Below, one piece after another: positions 17,269 to 27,193 of a DNA stretch of 64,000 nucleotides. The notes beneath the pieces were generated by a model. It saw only the letters and a list, made by a program, of their open reading frames with translations, had not been told where the DNA came from and did not search any database. Positions within the stretch are counted from its first letter, which is position 1, and each line of letters begins with the position of its first letter. Made by a program: the position numbers and the translations under genes. Source of the stretch: Pseudomonas farsensis (GTDB taxonomy: Bacteria; Pseudomonadota; Gammaproteobacteria; Pseudomonadales; Pseudomonadaceae); NCBI RefSeq assembly GCF_014268805.2, contig NZ_JABWRF020000002.1, positions 998,001-1,062,000 of the forward strand. Reading direction: 5' to 3'.

Positions 17269-18561
17269 CTACTGCGCCTGCACTTCCTTCAGATACGCCG
17301 CAGGTTCCGCCCCAAGGTTCTCCAGCACCCGCTGGCTGTACCAGTCGATGAAGTTCACCACGCCGAATTCGTAGGTCTTGGAATACGGCCCAGGCTGATA
17401 GGCGGTGGAGTTGATCCCGCGCTGGTTTTCTTCGGCCAGGCGGCGGTCCTGGTCGTTGGTGGCGTCCCACACCTTGCGCATGTGCTCAGGGTTGTAGTCC
17501 ACGCCTTCAACGGCGTCCTTGTGCACCAGCCACTTGGTGGTGACCATGGTTTCCTGGGCGCTGATCGGCCACACGGTGAACACGATCATGTGGTCGCCCA
17601 TGCAGTGGTTCCACGAGTGCGGCAAGTGCAGGATGCGCATCGAGCCCAGGTCCGGGTTCTTGATACGGCCCATCAGCTTCTGGCAGGCCTGCTTGCCGTC
17701 CATGGTCATCGACACGGTGCCCTTGAGCAGCGGCATGCGCACGATACGGTTGCGCAGGCCGTGGCTCTTGTGCAGGTACGGGATTTTCTCGGCTTCCCAG
17801 GCGGCGGCGGAAGCTGCGACGTGGTCCTTGAAGTCCTGGCTGGCGCGCGGATCGTTGGTGTCGTCCCATTCCAGCAGGGTTTGCAGCAGTTCTGGGTGCG
17901 AACCCGAGCAGTGGTAGCACTCGCGGTTGTTTTCCAGCACCAGCTTCCAGTTGGCCTTTTCCATCAAGGTGGTGTGCACCGCCACCTTGGTGTTTTCCAT
18001 GTCGTACGGTTCCATGTAGTGCTCAAGCGTTGCCAGGAACTCGTCGATGGCTGGCGGGTTTTCTGCCAGGCTGATGAAGATATAGCCACCGGCAACCTTC
18101 ACGTGCACAGGCTTGAGGCCGTACTCCTTCATGTCGAAGTCGGCGCCCATTTCGGTGCCTGCAAACAACAGGCGGCCGTCCAGCTCGTAGGTCCACTGGT
18201 GGTAGTGGCAGACCAGCTTGGCCACCTTGCCCTTGTCGCTGACGCACAGGCGCGAGCCGCGGTGGCGGCAGACGTTGTGGAAGGCATGCACCTTGCCCTC
18301 GGCACCGCGCACCACCAGGATCGGGTTCTTGCCGATCTGCAGGGTGATGTAGTTGCCCTTGGCCGGGATCTCGCAAGTCATGCCGGCGATCAGCCACTCC
18401 TTCTGGAAGATCTCCTGCATGTCGATCTGGAACAGACGTTCGTCGGTGTAGAACGGTTGCGGCAGCGAGTAGGTGCGCTCGCGGGTCTGCAGCATCTCGG
18501 CGGTCGCCTTGCGTGCAGGTTCCAGTGGATCGCCCAGGCTCAGGGTTGCGGTGACGTCCAT
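17269..18561 (-). CDS. gbcA: glycine betaine monooxygenase, Rieske oxygenase subunit
   Basis: 430 residues. The Rieske 2Fe-2S motif is CRHRG...CHYHQW (Cys98, His100, Cys118, His121). The catalytic domain has NNRECYHCSGSHPEL for mononuclear iron. With GbcB it removes a methyl group from glycine betaine as formaldehyde, giving dimethylglycine. I set the start at ATG 18561 with GAGGAA upstream; the frame stays open much further but the extension lies in the gbcA/gbcB spacer and has no homologous features. It is divergent from gbcB. Confidence 0.95.
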   Translation of the reverse strand: MDVTATLSLGDPLEPARKATAEMLQTRERTYSLPQPFYTDERLFQIDMQEIFQKEWLIAGMTCEIPAKGNYITLQIGKNPILVVRGAEGKVHAFHNVCRHRGSRLCVSDKGKVAKLVCHYHQWTYELDGRLLFAGTEMGADFDMKEYGLKPVHVKVAGGYIFISLAENPPAIDEFLATLEHYMEPYDMENTKVAVHTTLMEKANWKLVLENNRECYHCSGSHPELLQTLLEWDDTNDPRASQDFKDHVAASAAAWEAEKIPYLHKSHGLRNRIVRMPLLKGTVSMTMDGKQACQKLMGRIKNPDLGSMRILHLPHSWNHCMGDHMIVFTVWPISAQETMVTTKWLVHKDAVEGVDYNPEHMRKVWDATNDQDRRLAEENQRGINSTAYQPGPYSKTYEFGVVNFIDWYSQRVLENLGAEPAAYLKEVQAQ

Positions 18562-18858
18562 CGTGTATTCCTCGGGGCCGTGTGCGGCCGGCAAAAGGTG
18601 GCTAATCGTTGTTGTGGTGCCGCAAGGCTGTTGGTTGAAAAAACAGCTCGTTGTTTTGCCGTGGAGTGTGCGTTCGAACCTGTTGCGAACCATGCCCATG
18701 GGCGACATGGCCGAATCGAATTCCGACTCGCCAGCCCTTGTCGTGTGGGGCTGGTCGCGATAAGTACGCCGATGTCGCGGATGGGAATGTACGGCGCCGG
18801 TGGAGTGAGCATTATCGCAGCCATAAGAAAGGCCGATCGTCGGCTGCTGGAGATGAAC
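18562..18858. promoter_or_regulatory. divergent gbcA/gbcB control region
   Basis: This 297-bp spacer contains a direct repeat of GTCGCG at 18754 and 18774 (20 bp apart, two helical turns), with similar flanks (ATAAGTACG and GATGGGAATGTACGG). Such phased half-sites suit an AraC-family activator. In P. aeruginosa GbdR activates these genes; I cannot confirm its consensus here. Confidence 0.45.
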
Positions 18859-19959
18859 ATGTCCGAAACTTTCCTCAACCCGGTCACCACCCAGACCTGG
18901 GCCAATGGCCGCCATATCGTGCGCTGCGTCAAGGTCATCCAGGAGACCTGGGATGTGCGCACGTTCTGCTTCATGGCCGACCAGCCGATCATGTTCTTCT
19001 TCAAGCCCGGGCAGTTCGTCACCCTGGAGCTTGAAATCGAAGGCAAGCCGGTGATGCGCTCGTACACCATCTCCAGTTCGCCGTCGGTGCCCTACAGCTT
19101 CTCGATCACTGTGAAGCGGGTGCCGGGGGGGCTGGTGTCGAACTTCCTCCACGACACCATGCACGAGGGCGCCGAGCTGCCAGTGCACGGCCCGGTGGGG
19201 TTGTTCAATGCCATCGATTTCCCGGCCGGCAAGGTGCTGTACCTGTCGGGCGGCGTGGGGATTACCCCGGTGATGTCGATGTCGCGCTGGTTCTACGACA
19301 CCAACGCCAATGTGGACATGGTGTTCGTGCACAGCGCCCGCTCACCGAAGGACATCATCTACCACCGCGAGCTGGAGCAGATGGCCTCGCGCATTCCCAA
19401 CTTCAGCCTGCACATCATTTGCGAGAAGCACGGGCTGGGCGAGCCGTGGGCCGGCTACCGCGGTTACCTGAACCAGCGGCTGATGGAGTTGATCGCCCCG
19501 GACTTCATGGAGCGCACGGTGTTCTGCTGCGGCCCGACGCCTTACATGAGTGCGGTCAAGCGCATGCTCGAAGCTGTCGGTTTCGACATGAAGAACTACC
19601 ACGAGGAGTCGTTCGGCGCGACGCCGCCAGAGGCCAAGGCCGATGCGGTGGAGCATGCCGAGGCGGCGGCGGATGCGCCAGAAGTCGACCTGGCCGACCT
19701 CAACCTGGTGGAGTTCGTCGGCAGCGACAAGAGCATCCGCATCGCCCCGGGCGAGACGGTGCATGCGGCTGCGGCGAAAGTTGGCTTGATGATCCCCAAA
19801 GCCTGCGGCATGGGTATTTGCGGCACCTGCAAGGTGCTCAAGCTGGGCGGCGAGGTGGACATGGAGCACAACGGCGGCATCACCGAAGATGATGAAGCAG
19901 AGGGTTACATCCTGTCGTGCTGCAGTGTGCCGAAAGGTGATGTGCGCATCGATTATTGA
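18859..19959 (+). CDS. gbcB: glycine betaine monooxygenase, reductase subunit
   Basis: 366 residues. A ferredoxin-NADP reductase-like module has a flavin motif (MRSYTISS) and a pyridine-nucleotide motif (LSGGVGITPVMSM, VFCCGPTPYM). A C-terminal plant-type 2Fe-2S domain follows (CGMGICGTCKVLKLGG ... CC). It transfers electrons from NADH to GbcA. ATG 18859 fits GGAG upstream (6-nt spacing); an ATG two codons earlier overlaps that site. A long unsupported in-frame extension upstream was discarded. Confidence 0.94.
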   Translation: MSETFLNPVTTQTWANGRHIVRCVKVIQETWDVRTFCFMADQPIMFFFKPGQFVTLELEIEGKPVMRSYTISSSPSVPYSFSITVKRVPGGLVSNFLHDTMHEGAELPVHGPVGLFNAIDFPAGKVLYLSGGVGITPVMSMSRWFYDTNANVDMVFVHSARSPKDIIYHRELEQMASRIPNFSLHIICEKHGLGEPWAGYRGYLNQRLMELIAPDFMERTVFCCGPTPYMSAVKRMLEAVGFDMKNYHEESFGATPPEAKADAVEHAEAAADAPEVDLADLNLVEFVGSDKSIRIAPGETVHAAAAKVGLMIPKACGMGICGTCKVLKLGGEVDMEHNGGITEDDEAEGYILSCCSVPKGDVRIDY

Positions 19960-20020
19960 TCCGGGATCGCACGGGGCTGCTGCGCAGCCCATCCCCATAT
20001 CGATGCCGTCTACGCGGTCA

Positions 20021-20180
20021 GTGTAGGAGCGGCCTTGTGTCGCGAAAGGGCTGCGAAGCAGCCCCAGGATCTGAGCAACCACCAGAATCGCTGGGGCTGC
20101 TTCGCAGCCCTTTCGCGACACAAGGCCGCTCCTACACCATCAAAAGCGACTTGCCCGAAACCATAGAATCTCCCCCAGGG
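20021..20180. repeat. BIME long inverted repeat plus flanking CCATAGAATCTCCC motif
   Basis: Arms of about 50 bp (GTGTAGGAGCGGCC... and complement, 20021-20137) enclose a loop containing GATCTGAGCAACCACCAG. The right flank continues as TCAAAAGCGACTTGCCCGAA and CCATAGAATCTCCC to 20174. The same arms and flank occur in inverted orientation at 40172-40323. A class II REP follows at 20221-20250. Confidence 0.9.
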
Positions 20181-20277
20181 ACCGCGTCCAACCACACTAT
20201 CGAGGCCTGATCTGGATCCCTGTAGGAGCTGGCGATAGCCTGCGAAAGGGCCGCAGGGCGGCCCCGCTTTTTAGCGA

Positions 20278-21903
20278 TCAGGTACGAAAACGCGCCACCA
20301 GCCCGTTCAAATCCACCGCCAGACGCGACAGCTCGGCACTCGCCGCGCTGGTTTGATGCGCGCCGGTGGCGCTCTGCACCGACAGGTCGTTGATGTTCAC
20401 CAGGTTGCGGTCCACTTCACGGGCGACCTGCGCCTGCTCCTCGGCAGCACTGGCGATCACCAGGTTACGCTCGTTGATCTGCGCCACCGCAGCGGCGATG
20501 GTGTCCAGCGCCAGGCCTGCGCCCTTGGCGATATTCAGCGTCGACTCGGCGCGCTCGGTGCTGGTGCGCATCGAGTCCACCGCCTGGCCAGTCCCGCTCT
20601 GGATGCTGCCAATCATCCGCTCGATCTCGCTGGTGGACTGCTGGGTGCGGTGCGCCAAGGCCCGTACTTCATCGGCAACCACGGCAAACCCACGGCCAGC
20701 TTCACCGGCGCGCGCGGCTTCGATGGCGGCGTTGAGGGCCAGCAGGTTGGTCTGGTCGGCCAAACCGCGAATCACATCGAGCACCTTGCCGATGTCATGC
20801 GACTGCTCAGCCAGGTGGGTAATCAGCGTGCCGGTGGCCTGCACGTCGCCGCTCATGCGCTCGATGGCGTTGACGGTTTCCATGACCAGGTCACGGCCGT
20901 CGCCGGCCGAACGGCTGGCGTCGCTGGAGGCCTCCGAGGTGCTCACCGCATTGCGTGCCACTTCTTCGACCGCGCTGGTCATTTCGGTCACGGCAGTGGC
21001 CGCTTGCTGGATTTCGTTGTTCTGCTGCTGCAGGCCACGGGCGCTTTCGTCGGTGACGCTGTTCAGTTCTTCAGCGGCCGAGGCCAGCTGGTTGGCAGAG
21101 CCGGAAATCAGCTGCAAGGTGTCGCGCAGCTTGTCCTGCATCTTGGCCATGGCCTGCAACAGGCGGGCGGCCTCGTCGGTGCCCTCTGGGTGCAGGTTGT
21201 GGGTCAGGTCGCCTTCGGCGATCTGCTCGGCTGCACGCAGCGCCTCATCGATGGGTTTGACGATGCTGCGGGTCAGCAGCCAGGCGAACAGGAACGTCAG
21301 CACGGTGGCAGCAACCAACAGCGCGATCACTAGGCTGAAGGCGCTGGAATACTGGCTGGCGGCTTCGGCGTTGGTGGCGCGGGACTGGTCGGTGTTGCAC
21401 TGCAACAGCGTGTCCATGGCTTTGTTGATCTGCTCGGAGTTGTCCATCAACTCGCGGTTGAGCAGCTCGCGCAGCTCATCGACACGGTCAGCCTGGCTCA
21501 AGGTGCGCATACGCGCTTCGAGTTGGCGGTACTGGCCGAGCAGTTTGCTGTATTCATCGAAGGCGGCCTGCTCGTCGCGGGCGGCGATCAGCGGCTCGTA
21601 GGCGCGGCGGGCCTTGTCGATCTGCGCGTTGCGCTCATCGAGCAGGCGCATGGTGTCCTGCTGCACGGCAGGCTCGCGGTTGGTCAGCAGGCGGTACGAC
21701 AGGGTGCGCAGGCGCAGGTTGAGTGCGGTCAGTTCGTTCAGGGTCTTGATGCTGGGGATGTTGACCTGTTCGATGGTCACGCCGGCTTGGCGGATGTTGC
21801 CCATCTGGACCAGCGAGAAAATACCCAGGCCGATCATCAGCAGGCCGATGACCGCGAAGCCCAGCAGCGCGCGCGGGGCGATATTCATGTTGCGTAATGA
21901 CAT
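20278..21903 (-). CDS. methyl-accepting chemotaxis protein (4-helix-bundle sensor)
   Basis: 541 residues. TM1 is at residues ~8-30 (ALLGFAVIGLLMIGLGIFSLV). A ~155-residue periplasmic helical domain of the 4HB_MCP type follows (TIEQVNIPSIKTLNELTALNLRLRTLSYRLL). TM2 (FSLVIALLVAATVLTFLFAWLL) leads into HAMP and the signalling domain with the hairpin tip GLADQTNLLALNAAIEAARAGE and GRGFAVVADEVRALA. It senses an external ligand and signals to CheA/CheW. Position next to betaine, glycine and threonine genes hints at a related ligand, but this is inference only. ATG 21903 is preceded by GGAAC. Confidence 0.9.
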   Translation of the reverse strand: MSLRNMNIAPRALLGFAVIGLLMIGLGIFSLVQMGNIRQAGVTIEQVNIPSIKTLNELTALNLRLRTLSYRLLTNREPAVQQDTMRLLDERNAQIDKARRAYEPLIAARDEQAAFDEYSKLLGQYRQLEARMRTLSQADRVDELRELLNRELMDNSEQINKAMDTLLQCNTDQSRATNAEAASQYSSAFSLVIALLVAATVLTFLFAWLLTRSIVKPIDEALRAAEQIAEGDLTHNLHPEGTDEAARLLQAMAKMQDKLRDTLQLISGSANQLASAAEELNSVTDESARGLQQQNNEIQQAATAVTEMTSAVEEVARNAVSTSEASSDASRSAGDGRDLVMETVNAIERMSGDVQATGTLITHLAEQSHDIGKVLDVIRGLADQTNLLALNAAIEAARAGEAGRGFAVVADEVRALAHRTQQSTSEIERMIGSIQSGTGQAVDSMRTSTERAESTLNIAKGAGLALDTIAAAVAQINERNLVIASAAEEQAQVAREVDRNLVNINDLSVQSATGAHQTSAASAELSRLAVDLNGLVARFRT

Positions 21904-22179
21904 GGAAGGCAGTTCCAGATGGGGAAGGAGGCCGCAATCCTTGCGCGCGAAGTGAACCTGCCTGCGTATCGGTCGTGACCGGTCAGTCTTGAGCACGGTT
22001 TGATGAAATTTCCTGGTCAGCTGGCAGGTAAACGGACCGGCGGTTGTGCCGAATCGGAACAAGATGACCGAACTCAGGTCAATCGCCGCAGGTTAAAACC
22101 TTATGAATCCGATATTTAATGGCGGGGGCGCAGGTTTTTCCTTATCGTGTGCGCCCCTTGCAACAACCGAGACAAAGCC

Positions 22180-22410
22180 ATGCTGGAAACATCTCTGAAC
22201 CAACTCGAGCAACTGGTCACTGACCTGCTGCAAAAAAACGCACAATTGACCGAGCAGAACGTAACCCTCGGCCAGGAACTGGCTCAAGCCAAGGAAGAGA
22301 ACGAAACGCTGCAGTTGTCGCTGATGGAGCAGGAAGAGAAGCACGGTGCCACTGCTGCCCGTATTCAGGCCCTGGTCGAGCGCGCTAGCGCTGGTACCGT
22401 CGGCGCATGA
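22180..22410 (+). CDS. TIGR02449-family coiled-coil protein
   Basis: 76 residues, almost entirely a predicted coiled coil with heptad leucines (LNQLEQLVTDLLQKNAQLTEQNVTLGQELAQAKEENETLQLSL). It matches the small TIGR02449 family found next to zapA in gammaproteobacteria, and its stop overlaps the zapA start (ATGA). The likely role is in or near the divisome, but it is uncharacterised. Start chosen at ATG 22180; a GTG 33 nt upstream is weaker. Confidence 0.82.
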   Translation: MLETSLNQLEQLVTDLLQKNAQLTEQNVTLGQELAQAKEENETLQLSLMEQEEKHGATAARIQALVERASAGTVGA

Positions 22411-22709
22411 AGCTGCACGCACAGCCAGTCAATGTCGTGTCCATTCTGGGCAATGACTATTCGCTGAAGGCGCCCGAAGGCCAGGAAGAAACCCTGGCGC
22501 AGGCGGTGCGCATGCTTAATGTCACGCTGGCCGAGACCAAGCGCAGCTACCCGACCCTGATCGGCGACAAGCTGCTGGTGCTGGCGGCGTTGAACCTGTG
22601 TTCGAAGCAGATCGAGCTGCAGCGCGAGCACGCGCAGACCCTCGAACGTACCCAGGCGCAGATCGACGCCACGGTCGATGCCATCAGCCGGAGCATCGGC
22701 GAGCAATAG
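22407..22709 (+). CDS. zapA: cell division protein ZapA
   Basis: 100 residues of the ZapA family: a small N-terminal globular part (VNVVSILGNDYSLKAPEGQEETLAQAVRMLNVTL) and a C-terminal coiled coil (QIELQREHAQTLERTQAQIDATVDAISRSI). ZapA tetramers crosslink FtsZ filaments at midcell. It overlaps the TIGR02449 gene by 4 nt. In many gammaproteobacteria this pair is followed by the 6S RNA gene ssrS and a 5-formyl-THF cyclo-ligase gene; neither is present here, where REPs and ltaA follow. Confidence 0.85.
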   Translation: MKLHAQPVNVVSILGNDYSLKAPEGQEETLAQAVRMLNVTLAETKRSYPTLIGDKLLVLAALNLCSKQIELQREHAQTLERTQAQIDATVDAISRSIGEQ

Positions 22710-23040
22710 CTCCAGTGCTGCGCAGGCTTGTTCATGCCTCATCGCAGGCTGTCGCCAGCTCCCACAGAGACCGCGCACAGCCGCGATTTCGAGGTTTGGC
22801 CCTGATTCCTGTGGGAGATCACCCAGGAATCTGGGCTGCGCTGCCGCGCAGAGAACTGGGCACCGTGGGAGCGGGCTTGCCCCGCGATGCGATGTTGGCA
22901 GTGCTATCGCTATCGCGGGGCAAGCCCGCTCCCACGTTATCCATGTAAATCAGATAGTTAGCGTTTGTTCTATGAGAGCTGGCGACAGCCTGCGATGAGG
23001 CCAGCACAGGTTACTGCCGGGTCAACATGCCCAGGCGCCC
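22710..23040. repeat. REP-only intergenic region between zapA and ltaA
   Basis: No gene is seen. It carries a class II REP (CTCATCGCAGGCTGTCGCCA, 22738-22757), an inverted class I pair (22864-22936, arms CGTGGGAGCGGGCTTGCCCC and complement), and an inverted class II REP (22975-23001). It separates two convergent genes and probably serves both 3' ends. Confidence 0.85.
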
Positions 23041-24081
23041 TCAGGCGCCGAAAATGCTGCGGATATCCGCCGCCAACTCGCGCACCCGCGCCTCTTCGGT
23101 ATCCCACGAGCACATGAAGCGCGCGCCGCCGCTGCCAATGAAGGTGTAGAAGCGCCAGCCCTTGCTGCGCAGCGCTTCGATGGCCGGCTCCGGCATTTGC
23201 AGGAACACCCCGTTGGCCTCGACCGGGAACATCAACTGCACCTCGGGCAGGTCGCTGACCAGCGATGCCAGCAGTTGTGCACAGTGATTGGCGTGGGTGC
23301 CATGGCGCAACCAGGCGCCGTCTTCCAGCAGCCCCACCCAGGGCGCTGACAAAAAGCGCATCTTCGACGCCAGCTGCCCGGCCTGCTTGCAGCGGTAGTC
23401 GAAGTCTTCGGCCAGTTGGCGGTTGAAGAACAGAATCGCCTCGCCCACAGCCATGCCGTTCTTGGTGCCACCGAAGCACAGCACGTCGACGCCGGCTTTC
23501 CAGGTGAGCTCAGCCGGCGAGCAGCCGAGGAATGCGCAGGCATTGGTAAAGCGTGCGCCGTCCATGTGCAGGTTCAGGCCCAGCTCCTTGCAGGTGGCGC
23601 TGATTGCCTTGAGCTCGTCCGGGCGATACACGGTGCCCACTTCGGTGGCCTGGGTGATGGTGACCACCCGCGGCTTGGGGTAGTGGATGTCCTGGCGCTT
23701 GAGCGCCACTTCGCGGATCGATTCGGGGGTGAGCTTGCCATCGGTGCTGGCTGCGGTGAGCAGCTTGGAGCCGTTGGAGAAGAACTCAGGCGCGCCGCAT
23801 TCGTCGGTCTCGACGTGGGCGGTCTCCGAGCAGATCACGCTGTGGTAGCTCTGGCACAGCGAGGCCAGGGCCAGTGAGTTGGCGGCGGTGCCGTTGAAGG
23901 CGAAGAACACCTCGCAGTCGGTTTCGAACAACTTGCGAAAGTATTCGGCGGCGCGTTCGGTCCATCGGTCGTCGCCGTAGGCGCGCTCGTGGCCCTGGTT
24001 GGCCTGCTGCATGGCTGCCCACGCCTCCGGGCAGATGCCCGAATAGTTGTCGCTGGCGAATTGCTGGGTGTTATCGGTCAT
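23041..24081 (-). CDS. ltaE: low-specificity L-threonine aldolase
   Basis: 346 residues, the length known for the Pseudomonas enzyme. This PLP enzyme cleaves L-threonine or allo-threonine to glycine and acetaldehyde. The PLP lysine lies in [14 protein letters not shown], the substrate/PLP loop is [15 protein letters not shown], and an N-terminal ASDNYSG segment is characteristic. AAGGACAGG precedes ATG 24081. It is divergent from glyA, so glycine-producing and glycine-consuming enzymes flank a 240-bp control region. Confidence 0.93.
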   Translation of the reverse strand: MTDNTQQFASDNYSGICPEAWAAMQQANQGHERAYGDDRWTERAAEYFRKLFETDCEVFFAFNGTAANSLALASLCQSYHSVICSETAHVETDECGAPEFFSNGSKLLTAASTDGKLTPESIREVALKRQDIHYPKPRVVTITQATEVGTVYRPDELKAISATCKELGLNLHMDGARFTNACAFLGCSPAELTWKAGVDVLCFGGTKNGMAVGEAILFFNRQLAEDFDYRCKQAGQLASKMRFLSAPWVGLLEDGAWLRHGTHANHCAQLLASLVSDLPEVQLMFPVEANGVFLQMPEPAIEALRSKGWRFYTFIGSGGARFMCSWDTEEARVRELAADIRSIFGA

Positions 24082-24321
24082 GACGCCTGTCCTTTATACG
24101 ACGCAGGCAAGCACTCTAAACCATTGATTCGGCGGTTGCCTATACAACCGGTGGATGGGGCGCACAGCGCCCCGCTCTTTGCAGGCACCAGGGCCAATGT
24201 CGTAAACGCGCCATTGCAAGGCGCGCGCAGGCATCTGTGCCCACCGGCCGAGTCATACCATCGCTGCAAAGGGTCACAGATCCCTCTCCAACAAGAACTG
24301 ATCGCTGCCGGGAGATACACG
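24082..24321. promoter_or_regulatory. divergent ltaE/glyA control region
   Basis: This 240-bp spacer has a perfect hairpin GGGGCGC-ACA-GCGCCCC (about 24158-24174) followed by GCTCTTTG, resembling a weak terminator or attenuator in the glyA leader. I looked for a glycine riboswitch core in the leader and did not see one. Confidence 0.4.
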
Positions 24322-25575
24322 ATGTTCAGCAAGCAAGACCAGATCCAGGGTTACGACGACGCACTGCTGGCGGCGATGAATGCCGAGGAACAACGCCAGG
24401 AAGATCACATCGAGCTGATCGCCTCGGAAAACTACACCAGCAAGCGCGTGATGCAGGCCCAAGGCAGCGGCCTCACCAACAAATACGCCGAAGGCTACCC
24501 AGGCAAGCGCTACTACGGCGGCTGCGAGCACGTCGACAAGGTCGAGGCGCTGGCCATCGAGCGTGCCAAGCAGTTGTTCGGCGCCGACTACGCCAACGTT
24601 CAGCCGCACTCCGGCTCCTCCGCCAACAGCGCGGTGTACCTGGCCTTGCTGCAGGCCGGCGACACCATCCTGGGCATGAGCCTGGCCCACGGCGGCCACC
24701 TGACCCACGGCGCCAAGGTGTCGTCCTCGGGCAAGCTGTACAACGCTGTGCAGTACGGCATCAACACCGATACCGGCCTGATCGACTACGACGAAGTCGA
24801 GCGCCTGGCCGTCGAGCACAAGCCGAAGATGATCGTTGCCGGCTTCTCGGCGTATTCCAAGACCCTCGACTTCCCGCGCTTTCGCCAGATCGCCGACAAG
24901 GTCGGCGCCCTGCTGTTCGTCGACATGGCCCACGTGGCCGGCCTGGTTGCCGCGGGCCTCTACCCCAACCCGATCCCGTTTGCCGATGTGGTCACCACTA
25001 CCACCCACAAGACCCTGCGCGGCCCGCGTGGCGGCCTGATCCTGGCCAAGGCCAACGAAGAAATCGAGAAAAAGCTCAACGCGGCGGTATTCCCAGGCGC
25101 CCAGGGCGGCCCGCTGATGCATGTCATCGCCGGCAAGGCGGTGTGCTTCAAGGAAGCCCAGGAGCCAGGCTTCAAGGCCTACCAGAAGCAGGTCATCGAA
25201 AACGCCCAAGCCATGGCCAAGGTGTTCATCGACCGTGGCTATGACGTGGTGTCCGGCGGTACCGACAACCACCTGTTCCTGGTCAGCCTGATCCGCCAGG
25301 GCCTCACCGGTAAAGACGCTGACGCCGCCCTGGGCCGCGCGCACATTACCGTCAACAAGAACGCCGTGCCCAACGACCCGCAGTCGCCCTTCGTTACCTC
25401 GGGCCTGCGCATCGGCACCCCGGCTGTCACCACCCGTGGTTTCAAGGTTGCCCAGTGCGTCGCGCTGGCCGGCTGGATCTGCGATGTGCTGGACAACCTG
25501 GGGGATGCGGACGTTGAAGCCGATGTTGCCAAGAACGTCGCCGCCCTGTGCGCCGACTTCCCGGTCTACCGCTGA
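24322..25575 (+). CDS. glyA: serine hydroxymethyltransferase
   Basis: 417 residues, the family's usual length. It interconverts serine and glycine with tetrahydrofolate. Visible motifs are the N-terminal [21 protein letters not shown], the PLP-lysine segment [17 protein letters not shown], and [33 protein letters not shown] 24322 has GGGAG upstream; a longer in-frame extension to 23989 is unsupported. It heads glyA-soxB-soxD-soxA-(REP)-soxG-purU, in which it is expected to use the glycine and 5,10-methylene-THF released by sarcosine oxidase. Confidence 0.96.
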   Translation: MFSKQDQIQGYDDALLAAMNAEEQRQEDHIELIASENYTSKRVMQAQGSGLTNKYAEGYPGKRYYGGCEHVDKVEALAIERAKQLFGADYANVQPHSGSSANSAVYLALLQAGDTILGMSLAHGGHLTHGAKVSSSGKLYNAVQYGINTDTGLIDYDEVERLAVEHKPKMIVAGFSAYSKTLDFPRFRQIADKVGALLFVDMAHVAGLVAAGLYPNPIPFADVVTTTTHKTLRGPRGGLILAKANEEIEKKLNAAVFPGAQGGPLMHVIAGKAVCFKEAQEPGFKAYQKQVIENAQAMAKVFIDRGYDVVSGGTDNHLFLVSLIRQGLTGKDADAALGRAHITVNKNAVPNDPQSPFVTSGLRIGTPAVTTRGFKVAQCVALAGWICDVLDNLGDADVEADVAKNVAALCADFPVYR

Positions 25576-25590
25576 GTGGAGCAAAACACC

Positions 25591-26841
25591 ATGCAACGCT
25601 ATTCGGGCTTCGGCCTTTTCAAGCACTCCCTCAGCCACCACGAGAACTGGCAGCGCATGTGGCGCACGCCGACCCCTAAAAAGGTCTACGACGTGATTAT
25701 CGTCGGCGGTGGCGGCCACGGCCTGGCGACGGCTTACTACCTGGCCAAGGAACACGGCATCACCAATGTCGCGGTGATCGAGAAGGGTTACCTGGGCGGC
25801 GGCAATACCGCCCGTAACACCACCATCGTGCGTTCCAACTACCTGTGGGACGAGTCGGCGCACCTGTACGAGCACGCCATGAAGCTGTGGGAGGGCCTGT
25901 CCCAGGACCTCAACTACAACGTGATGTTCTCCCAACGCGGCGTCTACAACCTGTGCCACACCCTGCAGGACATCCGTGATTCGGAGCGCCGGGTTTCGGC
26001 CAACCGCCTCAACGGCGTAGATGGCGAATTGCTTAACACCGCCCAGGTGGCGGCCGAGATTCCGTACCTGGACTGCTCCAAGAACACCCGCTACCCGATC
26101 CTCGGCGCCACCGTACAACGCCGTGGCGGCGTGGCCCGTCACGACGCCGTGGCCTGGGGCTTTGCCCGGGCCGCAGACGCCTTGGGCGTGGACTTGATCC
26201 AGCAGACCGAAGTGACCGGGTTCCGCAAGGAAAACGGCGCGGTGATTGGCGTCGAGACCAACAAGGGGTTCATCGGCGCCAAGCGCGTCGGCGTGGTCAC
26301 TGCCGGTAACTCCGGGCACATGGCCAAGCTTGCCGGCTTCCGCCTGCCGCTTGAGTCGCACCCGTTGCAGGCGCTGGTTTCCGAGCCGATCAAGCCGATC
26401 ATCGACAGCGTGATCATGTCCAACGCCGTGCACGGCTACATCAGCCAGTCCGACAAGGGCGACCTGGTGATCGGCGCCGGTATCGACGGCTGGGTCGGCT
26501 ACGGCCAGCGCGGTTCGTACCCGGTCATCGAGCACACCCTGCAAGCCATCGTCGAGATGTTCCCCAACCTCTCGCGGGTGCGCATGAACCGCCAATGGGG
26601 CGGGATCGTCGACACCTCGCCGGACGCCTGCCCGATCATCTCCAAGACCCCGGTGAAGAACCTGTTCTTCAACTGCGGCTGGGGTACCGGCGGCTTCAAG
26701 GCGACTCCGGGCTCGGGCAACGTGTTTGCCGCAAGCCTTGCCAAAGGCGAGATGCACCCGCTGGCCGCGCCGTTCTCCATGGACCGCTTCTACAACGGCG
26801 CACTGATCGACGAACACGGCGCTGCTGCCGTCGCCCACTGA
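25591..26841 (+). CDS. soxB: sarcosine oxidase beta subunit
   Basis: 416 residues of the DAO/sarcosine-oxidase-beta family. The FAD-binding motif is [23 protein letters not shown] near residue 32, with an arginine-rich [22 protein letters not shown] region and a C-terminal [16 protein letters not shown]. The beta subunit holds the non-covalent FAD site that oxidises sarcosine and shares the FMN site. ATG 25591 follows the glyA stop by 15 nt, with GGAG upstream. Confidence 0.95.
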   Translation: MQRYSGFGLFKHSLSHHENWQRMWRTPTPKKVYDVIIVGGGGHGLATAYYLAKEHGITNVAVIEKGYLGGGNTARNTTIVRSNYLWDESAHLYEHAMKLWEGLSQDLNYNVMFSQRGVYNLCHTLQDIRDSERRVSANRLNGVDGELLNTAQVAAEIPYLDCSKNTRYPILGATVQRRGGVARHDAVAWGFARAADALGVDLIQQTEVTGFRKENGAVIGVETNKGFIGAKRVGVVTAGNSGHMAKLAGFRLPLESHPLQALVSEPIKPIIDSVIMSNAVHGYISQSDKGDLVIGAGIDGWVGYGQRGSYPVIEHTLQAIVEMFPNLSRVRMNRQWGGIVDTSPDACPIISKTPVKNLFFNCGWGTGGFKATPGSGNVFAASLAKGEMHPLAAPFSMDRFYNGALIDEHGAAAVAH

Positions 26842-26857
26842 CCCGGAGACAACCGTC

Positions 26858-27193
26858 ATGTTGCACATTTTCTGTCCCCACTGCGGCGAGTTGCGCTCCG
26901 AGGAAGAATTCCACGCTTCGGGCCAGTCGCATATCGCGCGCCCGCTGGACCCGGCTTCCTGCTCCGACCAGGAGTGGGGCGAGTACATGTTCTTCCGTGA
27001 TAACCCGCGTGGTATCCACCACGAACTGTGGGACCACGTCGCCGGCTGCCGCCAGTACTTCAACGTCACCCGCGACACCGTGACCTACGAAATTCTGGAA
27101 ACCTACAAGATCGGCGAGAAGCCTCAGGTCACCGCTGCCGACAAGCAAGAAGCCGCGCCTGTGATCGCCAAGGGCCAAGGGGAAAAAGTATGA
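26858..27193 (+). CDS. soxD: sarcosine oxidase delta subunit
   Basis: 111 residues. A zinc site is visible as CPHCG (Cys6, Cys9) with a distal WDHVAGC (His60, Cys64), as in the delta subunit of heterotetrameric sarcosine oxidase. The rest carries SEEEFHASGQSHIARP and EYMFFRDNPRG. It is structural in the αβγδ complex. It overlaps soxA by 4 nt (ATGA). Confidence 0.95.
   Translation: MLHIFCPHCGELRSEEEFHASGQSHIARPLDPASCSDQEWGEYMFFRDNPRGIHHELWDHVAGCRQYFNVTRDTVTYEILETYKIGEKPQVTAADKQEAAPVIAKGQGEKV

Noticed and set aside
17482..18858. 825-codon version of gbcB extending across gbcA
   Set aside because: The extension runs antisense through gbcA and has no domain; ATG 18859 with GGAG gives the family length.
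22710..23040. 6S RNA (ssrS) downstream of zapA
   Set aside because: The region is filled by recognisable REP palindromes and shows no 6S-like bulged hairpin.
24082..24321. Glycine riboswitch before glyA
   Set aside because: The conserved riboswitch core and tandem aptamer layout were not visible; only a GC hairpin is present.
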